From Actinopolyspora mzabensis (GTDB lineage Bacteria > Actinomycetota > Actinomycetes > Mycobacteriales > Pseudonocardiaceae), in NCBI RefSeq assembly GCF_900101095.1, contig NZ_FNFM01000011.1, positions 62,001 to 126,000 on the forward strand: a stretch of DNA of 64,000 nt. The letters run 5' to 3'. The number at the start of each line of letters is the position of its first letter. Position 1 is the first letter of the stretch. Shown in pieces: positions 55,372-63,817 of this stretch. The notes beneath the pieces were generated by a model that saw only the letters and a list, made by a program, of their open reading frames with translations, was not told the DNA's origin and did not search any database. A program made the position numbers and the translations under genes.

Positions 55372-58300
55372 ATGAACAGTCAGCAACCGAGCCGACCGGT
55401 GATTACGCCCGCGATGCGGGAGCAGGCCGCGCAACAGCCGAACAGCTGGCTCTACGTGGTGGATCCGATCTTCACCGACCCCAACGCGGAAGTCCCGCCC
55501 TGGGGGTTCATCGGCGGATTCCGAGTCGACGAGCACGGGGAGATCACCGCGGACTTCTCCCCGAACCCGAACTACCGCCCCTCTCCCGTGGCGCTGCGCC
55601 TTCCCGCCCCCACCAACGACGTGGAGCGGGCGCTGCAGCTGACCACCACCGGCTACGCCCCCTCCCAGACGCTGCTCGGCTCCCTGCTGGAAGCCGAACT
55701 CATCCTGTTCGCCCAGCCGCAGGGTGAAGGACTGTTCACCTTCGAACACCCCTCGGGACGCAATCAGCTGCAGGTTTTCACCTCGGAAGGTCATCTGCCG
55801 CAGAACTGGACCAGCTGGCAGCGCATGACCGGCAGATCACTCGCGGAGCTGCGTCCGCTCGGCACCGATATGCAGGTGAACCCCGCCAGCCCGAGCAAGG
55901 TGCGTGTTCCCTGTGAGGATCTGATCCAGGCCGCGGGCATCCCGCTGCGGACCAACGATGCGGTATCGCGCAACGGTGCTGAGGCGACCACGGTGGTCAC
56001 GGGACTCGGCACCCGCCATCGACCGGATCGATCCGGGAACACGACACAGTCGGTGCCGGTACAACCGCGGACGCCACAGCCACCCCTCGCGGGGGCGACG
56101 GCTCCCACGGCACGATCGACCGGCGCACCGAACGTCGCAGCGGGTAGCGCCGCGCCACCCGGAACCACACCCGCACCTGCCGATACGCGGAACGACGAAA
56201 CCGGAAACGACGAAACCGGCCAGCGCCTGCTCGGCAGCCTGCTCGCCGCCGCTGCCGGTGACGCACTCGGCGCACCGGTGGAGTTCTACCCGCTGGAGCA
56301 GATCCGCAACAGGTACGGCAGCGCGGGAGTGACCGACTACGACCGCGACAACCAGCAGGGCGGCTCGTTCACCGACGACGGCCAGTTGATGCTGTTCGCG
56401 CTCGAGGGATTCGTGCGCGGTCACATCGCGGTACGCCTGCGGGTCGCTGAGACACCACTCCCCGCCGTGCAGCTGGCGTTGCAGCGTTGGCTGCACAGCC
56501 AGGGATACTCCTGGTCACGTGTGGCCGGGCCGTTCTCGGCGACTCACCCGGAACCCGACGGCTGGCTCGTGGAGCGGCCGGAGCTGTTCGTGGTGCGCTC
56601 GCCCGCCAGCAGCTCGATCAGCGCGCTGCGCGAGTTCGCGGCCTCGGGCAGGGCGGGCACGGTCGAGGAACCACTGTACTATTCGGACACTCATGGCGCG
56701 GTACTTCGCGGAGTCGGTGCCGCGCTCTGGTCGGACGACCCCGCTGAGGTCTTCCGAATGGCCGCCTGCGCCGCCGCGCTGACCCACGGCGAGCCGGACG
56801 GTTACCTGCCCGCGGGCACGTTCGCGGTTTTGCTCCGGGAGCTGTTGTGGGAAACCCCGGTTCCGGAGGCACTCGCGCGGGCACGGTGCGTACTCGGCGA
56901 GCACGCCGCCGGGTCGGCCACGGAGCGGGCGCTGGCCGCGGCGGTGGGGCTGGCCGAACACGGGCGTCCCACCCCGGAGCGGCTCAAGGACGTACTCGGC
57001 GGCGGGTGGACCGGCCCCGAGGCCCTGTCGATCGCCGTCTGTGCCCTGCTGAGCACCGAAAGTCTCGCCGAGGCAGTGCTGCTGGCGGTCAACCACTCCG
57101 GCGACAGCGACTCCACCGGAGCGATCTGCGGCGCCCTGGCGGGCGCCCGGTACGGCAAGGAGGCCCTGCCGGGAACCTGGCTGCGCGACCTGCGGGGTCG
57201 AGAGACGATCGAAGCCCTGGGACGGGACGCGCTGCTGGAGTTCGGCGCGGAGCCGCCGGAGGACCCGAACTGGCGGCACCGTTATCCGGGCGGGTCGGAC
57301 GCTTCCGAACTCGGATTCAGCACCGACTTTCCCGTGGCGGTTTCCGAGTCCTCCGCCCAGGCCCCGGAGGAACGGCCGAGCGCCGACGAGCCCCCTACCG
57401 ACGAACCCCCTGCCGAGGATCCCGCCGTCGAGTCGTCCGAGAGCGACGACGAAAACACGGGCGCCCCGGCGACGGAGGCAGGCGACGTCGAAGGGCGTCC
57501 CGACACGGCGGACACTTCCCGTAAACCGGTGCTCGGCTGTCTGCTGGGTGGAGCGGTCGGTGACGCGCTGGGGTACCCGGTGGAGTTCGACTCGCTGCGC
57601 GCGATCCGTGACCGGTTCGGCTCCGAGGGGATCACCGACCTCGCCCCCGACGATGCGGGCTCCGCCCTGATAAGTGACGACACCCAGCTGACGCTGTTCA
57701 CGCTGGACGGACTCATCCGCGCCGGTCACAGCATGCGCCGTGGGTTGGCGACCGACCCGGTCGAGCTGGTGCAGCACGCCTACCAACGCTGGCTGCACAC
57801 CCAGGGTTTCGAGAGCGAGGAGGTCACCGGTCCCGGCTGCACCGAACCGGACGGCTGGCTGCTCTCCCGTTCCGAGCTGTTCGACCGGCGAGCGCCGGGA
57901 ACGACCTGCCTCGAGGCGCTGCGGGGATTCGCCGCGGGCGACACTCCTGGTTCCCCCGACAACCCGCTGAACGACTCCAAGGGATGCGGCGCGGTCATGC
58001 GTGCCGCGCCCCTGGCGCTGTGGTCGCCCGATGTCGGCGAGGTGTTCCGGCTGGGGGCCGAGACCGGGATGCTCACCCACGGCCATCCCAGCGGGTATCT
58101 GCCCGCCGGGACCCTGGCCGTGCTGGTGCGGCGACTGTTGGAGGGGGACACGCTGCGGCGGGCCCTCGACACCGCGTTGGCGCAACTGGCCGGCTGGGAG
58201 GGGCACGAGGAGACGACCGAGTGCCTGCTGCGGGCGGATGAACTGGTCTCGCTGGGCGAACCGGGTCCCGAGGTGATCGAACAGCAGCTCGGCGGTGGCT

Positions 58301-60561
58301 GGGTGGGTGAAGAGGCACTCGCCATAGCGGTCTACGCCGCGCTGAGCCACCCCGACTCGTTCACCGACGCGGTACTGTTGGCGGTCAACCACTCCGGCGA
58401 CAGCGACTCCACCGGAGCGATCTGCGGCAACATAATGGGCAGTGCGTTGCAGCCCGAGCGGATTCCTACGGAATGGCTGGAATCGCTGGAACCGCGCGAG
58501 TCGATCGAGCGGCTCGCGCGGGACGCGGAGCTCGAGTTCGGCACGGGGACGCCGCCCCAACAGGACTGGGCGGAACGGTACCCGGTTCCCGACGGCGGAA
58601 CACCCGGTACGGCCGAGCCGAAGTGGCCGCTGCGGGAACGGGCGCTGGCCGCGGAACCGGGAACGGCCGCGGCGGGCGAACCGTCCGAAGAGGTGGCAGG
58701 CACGGCGGTACCGAACGGGGACGGGACCGAACGGGCCGGCGGGAAACCGGACGACGAGGAATCGCACAGCGGGGAATCGCACAGCGGGGAACCGTACGGC
58801 GGGACCGCACAGTCCACTGCGGACGAGGAAAGCACGTACCGGCAGCGGGACGAGGTCGACTCCGAGAACGAGCCGGTGGAGACGGCGGCCGTGACGGACA
58901 CGGCCGAGGAAGAAACGGACGGGGTGGCCACCGCGGCGGATTTCGCCGGGAGCGACATCCCGGCCACGGATTCCGTCCCCGAGCCGGAGCAGGACGCCAC
59001 ACTGGAGGCGGACGCCGCCTCGACGAGCGCACGAACGGCGGAGTACCTGAACGCGGCGGAGTACGCCACGGTGGACGGTGAATTCCCCGACGACGAAGAA
59101 AACCGCGCGGGGGAGGGCGCGGAAGGTGGGGACGAACGCGGTCGCCTGCCGTCGGAGCAGACCAACTCCGAGGGAACGTACGCCCCCTCCCCCGGAACCC
59201 CGGAGCCGACGGGAGCCGCACCCGCACCGGAATCCGACGGTGCCGAGGGCACGAGCTCACCGGGGGAATCGCCGGAAACGGAACTTTCCGCGGAAGAAAC
59301 GCGACTGCTGGCCGCCTGGCGCAAGCTCAGGGAGAGCCCCGAGGAGGTTCCCAGCGAGCTCGCCGGGGAACTCCGCGAGCTCACCGCGCGGGCCTTCGGC
59401 GACGAACGGGCCGCGCTGCTCTTCGGTGAGCAGCCCGATGAATCCGCCGACACCGGGGTGCTGGTGCGGGAAACCCCGCTGAGCCTGGACTTCGACGAGC
59501 GGCTGGCGGGGTGCGTGCTGGGAGCGGCCTGCGGTGACGCGTTCGGAGCGCCGTGGATGCTCGGCCGGGCGGACCGGCTGCGCCGTCCGGAGTCGATCGG
59601 GTTGGCCGAGGCGTTCGGTGGCAGCGGGCGTGTCACGGCGGCGAGCCAGCAACTCGCCTTCGTGCTGGCGGGGACGATCCGCGCCGACCTGCTCGGACGC
59701 GGGAGCGGAACCGACTACGTGACCGACGTGCGGGAGGCGCTGCGGCACTGGGTCCGTACGCAGGGCGTGGCCATCGATCCGCCCGTCACGACAGACTGGC
59801 TCTCGCACTGTTCCGAGCTCAACGCCCAGCGTTTTCCCGATCACGCCGGCACGGCCGCGTTGGTCGAACCGCGTGACGAGGACGAACTTCCCCGCCCGAC
59901 GGACCCGCCCAACGACTCTGCCGGATACCTGGCCACTGTGCGCGCGGCACCGCTGGGTCTGCTGGCCCACGACACCGGCGCGGCCTTCGCGCTCGGCGCG
60001 CGAACGGCCGTGCTCACCCACGGCGCCCCGGACGGCTATCTCCCCGCGGGTGCGCTGGCCGCGCTGAACCAAGAGCTGCTGCGGGGGACGACGCTGGCCG
60101 AGGCAGTGGCCGCCGTGCTGACCGAACTGGACAAGTACGACGGCTGCGAGAACACGGCGGACGCGCTTCGCTCGGCCGTTCGGTTGGCGCGGCGGGGAAC
60201 CCCGAGCGCCTCGGCGCTGCGTTCGCTGGGAACGGGATGGCAGGGTCCAAGTGCGCTGGGGATCGGTGTGCTGGCGGCACTGTCGTACCCGGACTCCTGG
60301 CGCCGGGCCGTCGTGCTCGCGGCGAGTCACGCGGGCAACAGCGCCGCCACGGCGGCGATCTGCGGTGCCGTGCTCGGGGCCTCCCGCGGCAGCAGCGCGC
60401 TGCCCGCGAAGTGGCTGGACCGGCTGGAGGTGCGCGAGATCGCGGACCGGCTGCTCGCCGACCGTCGAGGTGTCGCTGACATCGCACCGGACGGAAAACT
60501 TCCGGCCTGGGCACGCGCCTACGTCACCGAAACCGAACGGTCATCACACCGTCAGCGGTAA
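55372..60561 (+). CDS. Three-ARH-domain protein: T7SS-associated-like N-terminus plus two intact and one degenerate ADP-ribosylglycohydrolase domains
   Basis: This very large protein (about 1,729 residues) starts with a domain (about 1-180) resembling type VII secretion-associated proteins of actinobacteria (MREQAAQQPNSWLYVVDP, EVPPWGFIGGF). Three ADP-ribosylglycohydrolase domains follow. Domain 1 (about 284-625) has GDALGAPVE (296-304), TDDG (334-337) and NHSGDSDST (574-582). Domain 2 (about 718-1057) has GDALGYPVE (730-738), SDDT (768-771) and NHSGDSDST (1006-1014). These are the metal-binding motifs of ARH/DraG enzymes, so both may be active. Domain 3 (about 1375-1715) is degenerate: GDAFGAPWM, TAAS (1422-1425) and SHAGNSAAT (1652-1660) lack the acidic ligands. 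The linkers, above all about 1060-1370, are acidic and disordered. The start could also be ATG 55354 or GTG 55300. The next gene begins 24 bases on. Confidence 0.88.
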   Translation: MNSQQPSRPVITPAMREQAAQQPNSWLYVVDPIFTDPNAEVPPWGFIGGFRVDEHGEITADFSPNPNYRPSPVALRLPAPTNDVERALQLTTTGYAPSQTLLGSLLEAELILFAQPQGEGLFTFEHPSGRNQLQVFTSEGHLPQNWTSWQRMTGRSLAELRPLGTDMQVNPASPSKVRVPCEDLIQAAGIPLRTNDAVSRNGAEATTVVTGLGTRHRPDRSGNTTQSVPVQPRTPQPPLAGATAPTARSTGAPNVAAGSAAPPGTTPAPADTRNDETGNDETGQRLLGSLLAAAAGDALGAPVEFYPLEQIRNRYGSAGVTDYDRDNQQGGSFTDDGQLMLFALEGFVRGHIAVRLRVAETPLPAVQLALQRWLHSQGYSWSRVAGPFSATHPEPDGWLVERPELFVVRSPASSSISALREFAASGRAGTVEEPLYYSDTHGAVLRGVGAALWSDDPAEVFRMAACAAALTHGEPDGYLPAGTFAVLLRELLWETPVPEALARARCVLGEHAAGSATERALAAAVGLAEHGRPTPERLKDVLGGGWTGPEALSIAVCALLSTESLAEAVLLAVNHSGDSDSTGAICGALAGARYGKEALPGTWLRDLRGRETIEALGRDALLEFGAEPPEDPNWRHRYPGGSDASELGFSTDFPVAVSESSAQAPEERPSADEPPTDEPPAEDPAVESSESDDENTGAPATEAGDVEGRPDTADTSRKPVLGCLLGGAVGDALGYPVEFDSLRAIRDRFGSEGITDLAPDDAGSALISDDTQLTLFTLDGLIRAGHSMRRGLATDPVELVQHAYQRWLHTQGFESEEVTGPGCTEPDGWLLSRSELFDRRAPGTTCLEALRGFAAGDTPGSPDNPLNDSKGCGAVMRAAPLALWSPDVGEVFRLGAETGMLTHGHPSGYLPAGTLAVLVRRLLEGDTLRRALDTALAQLAGWEGHEETTECLLRADELVSLGEPGPEVIEQQLGGGWVGEEALAIAVYAALSHPDSFTDAVLLAVNHSGDSDSTGAICGNIMGSALQPERIPTEWLESLEPRESIERLARDAELEFGTGTPPQQDWAERYPVPDGGTPGTAEPKWPLRERALAAEPGTAAAGEPSEEVAGTAVPNGDGTERAGGKPDDEESHSGESHSGEPYGGTAQSTADEESTYRQRDEVDSENEPVETAAVTDTAEEETDGVATAADFAGSDIPATDSVPEPEQDATLEADAASTSARTAEYLNAAEYATVDGEFPDDEENRAGEGAEGGDERGRLPSEQTNSEGTYAPSPGTPEPTGAAPAPESDGAEGTSSPGESPETELSAEETRLLAAWRKLRESPEEVPSELAGELRELTARAFGDERAALLFGEQPDESADTGVLVRETPLSLDFDERLAGCVLGAACGDAFGAPWMLGRADRLRRPESIGLAEAFGGSGRVTAASQQLAFVLAGTIRADLLGRGSGTDYVTDVREALRHWVRTQGVAIDPPVTTDWLSHCSELNAQRFPDHAGTAALVEPRDEDELPRPTDPPNDSAGYLATVRAAPLGLLAHDTGAAFALGARTAVLTHGAPDGYLPAGALAALNQELLRGTTLAEAVAAVLTELDKYDGCENTADALRSAVRLARRGTPSASALRSLGTGWQGPSALGIGVLAALSYPDSWRRAVVLAASHAGNSAATAAICGAVLGASRGSSALPAKWLDRLEVREIADRLLADRRGVADIAPDGKLPAWARAYVTETERSSHRQR
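57083..57132 (+). repeat. 50-bp direct repeat, copy 1 (domain 1 active site)
   Basis: These 50 bases are identical to 58379-58428. They encode the third metal-binding motif (VNHSGDSDSTGAICG) of the first ARH domain. Flanking bases differ at synonymous and other positions. Confidence 0.9.
58379..58428 (+). repeat. 50-bp direct repeat, copy 2 (domain 2 active site)
   Basis: This is an identical copy of 57083-57132, 1,296 bases away (432 codons, in frame). Recombination between the copies would remove one ARH unit without shifting the frame. Confidence 0.9.
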
Positions 60562-60585
60562 CGGTCCGCGACGGGTCCCAATAGG

Positions 60586-63030
60586 ATGACGAGTGCTTTG
60601 GACGAGAACACCCTGGAAGACGACGAGAAGCGATTACTGACCGCTCTTCGTGCCCGCGAGAACTCGCGCCGGAAACGGGCGGAATCGGACGCGGCGGCCG
60701 ATCCGGCCACGTGGCTGGTGCGAAGCTGGCGGGAACTCGTGGCCGACCCGGCGGCAACGCCGCTCTGGGCCACCGGCCTGCGTTACCGGCTCGCCGAGGT
60801 GACCACATCGAGCGGGGAAACGGCCTCCGGCGGCGCCGGCGGACTGTTCGATTCGGACGGTTTCGTGGCGCGTTCGCCCGGTCGGCTGCTGGGAACGCTC
60901 TACGGCGGCGCGCTCGGTGAGAGCGTCGCGCGACACGACAGCCGGGGCACGGAGCGCACCGCCGCCCTGCTGTGCGCGCTGGACGAGTTGATCCACGCCC
61001 ACGCCGAGCTGCGGGAACTCGGGCGGGCCGAGCCGCTGCGAGCGGTACTCACGGGGCAACAGCGCTGGCTGCGCAGCCGGGGTGTCCCCGTGGATCCTGC
61101 CGTGGAGCGCCACGGAAGCGCGACGCTCGTGGGAACCACCCTGGACGATCCGAGGCTGGTGGGCTCCGGTGGTGGCGACCCGGTGATGCTGACGGTGCTG
61201 GCTCGGCTCGCATCGGACGGCGCACCGGCGAGCCCGGAACACCCGGGCAACGACGTCGAGTCGGCGGGAGCCGTGCCGCTCGGCGCACTCGCCGCACTGT
61301 GGGCCGAGGACGACCGGAGCGCCTTCCGGTTGGGAAGCGAGATCGCCGCGATCACGCACGGCGGGGCGCGGGGTCATCTGCCCGCCGGGGTGCTCGCCGT
61401 CCTGGTGTCCCGGCTGTTGCGCGGCCACGGGCTCGCGGCGGCGGCGGAGCTCGCGATCGGGTCGTGCCCGCACCCGGACATCGCGGCGGAGCTGTCCGAA
61501 GCGGTGCGGCTGGCCGGTTTCCGACCGGCGGGCAGCCTGCCCAGTGCGGGGAACCTGGCGGCCACGGCCGATGGCGGCACCGGCAGCGGGGCGCTCGCGA
61601 TCGCGCTGCGGGTGGCGTTGTCGGCCTCCGAGGACTGCATCGCGGCGATCGACGTCGCCGCTGGCCACGAGGGGGACACCGCGACCTCGGCGATGCTGTG
61701 CGGGCAGCTGCTCGGCGCCCTGCACGGGCCGGAGCGGGTGAACCGCACCGGGGAGACCTCGCCGTGGATCGCCCCGCTGCTGGAGCGGGTGACCGCCGCT
61801 GCCGTCGCCGAGTTCGGGCCTGCCCCGACCGACACCGCGCCACGCGGGGAAAGCCTTCCGGCGAGGTCATCCCGGCGGCCGGAGCTCACCGAGCACGTAA
61901 GCACCGACGAGACCATCGACGAGAGCTCCGCCGAAGCGGCGTGGCGACCGCGTTTCGTGCGGGCCGTGCTGGGATGCGCCGTCGGGGAAGCACTCGGCGG
62001 GGCCGTCACGTCCGACAGCTGGCGCGAGATCAGGGACCGCTACGGCGAGGAGGGACTGCGGGAGTACGTACCGGCCGGGCATCCCTCGGGGCGGATCGGC
62101 AGTGACACCCAGCTGCTGCTGTTCACCCTGGAGGGCACGATCCGGGCCGGAGTTTCCCGGCGCACGCTCGGCGGGGTGGGGCGCCCCACACGGCACGTGC
62201 AGCACGCCTACCAGCGGTGGCTGCACACCCAGCACCTGAGCTGGCCCCGCGCGGCGGGCGAGTTCCGGTCCACCGCGGCCGAACCCGACGGCTGGCTGGT
62301 GGAACTGCGCGGGCTGTTCCAGACCCGCAGTCCCGGCAGGACCATGATGCGCACGCTGATCGCCTTCGCGAAGGGGCAGCAAACCATGGGCTCGCCGGAG
62401 GAGCCGGTCAGCGACTCGGATGGCAGCAGCGCGCTGCTCCGGGCGATCCCGGCGATGCTGTGGACGCCCCGCGCGGACGAGACCTTCCGGGTGGCCACCG
62501 AGACGGCGGCACTCACCCACGGTCACCCCACCGCCTGGCTGAGCGCGGGCACGCTGGGGGTGGTCGTCTCGCGGCTGTCCCGGGACGAGGGGCTCTCGGA
62601 AGCCGTCGACGCGGCCGTGACCGAGTTGGGACGGCATCCGGAGCACGAGGCCGTGACGCGCAGGATCGATGCGGCACGCAAGCTCGCCGAGTCGGGCGTG
62701 GTCGAGCCGGAGCGGCTGGAACGCACCCTCGGCACGGGGTTCAACGCCGCCGAGGCGCTGGCGATCGGGCTGTACGCGGCACTGGTGGCCGAGGGGGACT
62801 TCGCGGCCGGGCTGCGCACCGCCGTGAACCACTCCGGCAACAGCGGGGTTTGCGGCGCGGTGACGGGCACGCTGCTGGCGATGTCGGCGGACGAGGAGAT
62901 CCCCGAGCACTGGACGCAGCAGCTCGAACTGGGCGAAACCGTCCGAGCGCTCGCCGCTGACGGCTGCCTGGAGTTCGGACCGAACCCGCCGGAGACCCCG
63001 GAGTGGTTCGAGCGTTACCCGGGATCCTGA
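60586..63030 (+). CDS. Two degenerate ADP-ribosylglycohydrolase-like domains
   Basis: This 814-residue protein contains two ARH-fold domains, both with damaged catalytic motifs. Domain 4 (about 98-425) has GGALGESVA (107-115) for GDALGxxVE, T-E-R (122-124) for T-D-D, and GHEGDTATS (360-368) keeping only the first Asp. Domain 5 (about 458-805) has GEALGGAVT (467-475), GSDT (505-508) and NHSGNSGVC (748-756), again without the second metal-binding acids. The structural phrases ITHG, LPAGVLAVLVSRLL and WLHTQ-type helices are kept, so the fold should remain. It starts 24 bases after the large gene with a weak AGG site and is likely co-expressed. Binding without hydrolysis is the most likely activity. 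Confidence 0.85.
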   Translation: MTSALDENTLEDDEKRLLTALRARENSRRKRAESDAAADPATWLVRSWRELVADPAATPLWATGLRYRLAEVTTSSGETASGGAGGLFDSDGFVARSPGRLLGTLYGGALGESVARHDSRGTERTAALLCALDELIHAHAELRELGRAEPLRAVLTGQQRWLRSRGVPVDPAVERHGSATLVGTTLDDPRLVGSGGGDPVMLTVLARLASDGAPASPEHPGNDVESAGAVPLGALAALWAEDDRSAFRLGSEIAAITHGGARGHLPAGVLAVLVSRLLRGHGLAAAAELAIGSCPHPDIAAELSEAVRLAGFRPAGSLPSAGNLAATADGGTGSGALAIALRVALSASEDCIAAIDVAAGHEGDTATSAMLCGQLLGALHGPERVNRTGETSPWIAPLLERVTAAAVAEFGPAPTDTAPRGESLPARSSRRPELTEHVSTDETIDESSAEAAWRPRFVRAVLGCAVGEALGGAVTSDSWREIRDRYGEEGLREYVPAGHPSGRIGSDTQLLLFTLEGTIRAGVSRRTLGGVGRPTRHVQHAYQRWLHTQHLSWPRAAGEFRSTAAEPDGWLVELRGLFQTRSPGRTMMRTLIAFAKGQQTMGSPEEPVSDSDGSSALLRAIPAMLWTPRADETFRVATETAALTHGHPTAWLSAGTLGVVVSRLSRDEGLSEAVDAAVTELGRHPEHEAVTRRIDAARKLAESGVVEPERLERTLGTGFNAAEALAIGLYAALVAEGDFAAGLRTAVNHSGNSGVCGAVTGTLLAMSADEEIPEHWTQQLELGETVRALAADGCLEFGPNPPETPEWFERYPGS

Positions 63031-63159
63031 ACGGCGGAACTTTCGGATACGCACGTGGTCACGGCCGTGCCGCGGTGATCGTCCCGCGGTTCACGGGAAT
63101 CGGACCGCCGTCCGCGGGCGGATCAGTGGGAGAGCGAGACGACAGGAGCGTTTTCAGCG

Positions 63160-63402
63160 ATGCGGCGAACGAACCGCGGAACGAACCAGATCCACCTCTT
63201 CCTGTTGATCGCCGTAGGAGCGCTTTTCCCGCTGCTGGCGGAGTGGACGCTCGGTCCCGTGGAAAAGGCGCCCTGGTGGTCGCTCATCGCGCTGGCGACG
63301 CCGCTGTTCGGATGCTTCTCCCTGATTTTCCTGGGCACCACCAAAGCGATCCGACGCAAAAACGGAAAAGCGTCACGAGCACCGACTATGAGCCACCAAT
63401 GA
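63160..63402 (+). CDS. Small two-helix membrane protein
   Basis: This 80-residue basic protein has two membrane helices (IHLFLLIAVGALFPLLAEW and WWSLIALATPLFGCFSLIFLG) and a Lys/Arg-rich tail. The ATG has an AGGAG site about 11 bases upstream. It follows the second ARH gene by 129 bases on the same strand and might belong to the same transcript. I do not recognise a family. Confidence 0.6.
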   Translation: MRRTNRGTNQIHLFLLIAVGALFPLLAEWTLGPVEKAPWWSLIALATPLFGCFSLIFLGTTKAIRRKNGKASRAPTMSHQ

Positions 63403-63817
63403 GGTTGCTCGAACCCGCCCTGGTCGAGACGAGGCAGGAGTGAGCTCTGACTACCGCGGAGTTCCGTAGGCCCTTTACCTGATCGACGCCTTGACCGCGC
63501 GAAAGGTCAGCGTGGCGCGCAAGCGAACGCACCGGATAAGTATCGGTCTCCCGGATCACGATTCGCCGGCACCACTGAGGCACGAGAAACCTTCCCACCC
63601 TGCGACAAGACCGGGCACAAGGAGTTTACCGGGCTGTTACGGCCAATACGGGCCTCACGAATGGCCGATCGGCTCGCCGACGAGAGACAAGCCGCCCGGA
63701 GAACGGACTCCCGAACGTCACACCTCGAAAAATTTGTCCCCGACAGGCTGTCGGAGAGACGAGCTGCGTACTGTCGCCCCGGTGCGGCTGGGTGGGTGAC
63801 GCGTTGTCCGCGAGTGG
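63403..63817. other. Gene-free stretch
   Basis: These 415 bases hold no convincing gene. Frames open on the minus strand here (63507-63941) are Arg/Pro-rich and out of frame with the partial gene at the window end, so I discount them. Confidence 0.45.

Noticed and set aside
56515-58782. Long minus-strand open frame (755 codons) antisense to the multi-ARH gene
   Set aside because: It is Arg/Gln/Gly-rich without motifs and exists only because high-GC coding DNA lacks stops in other frames. The plus-strand frame has clear ARH motifs.
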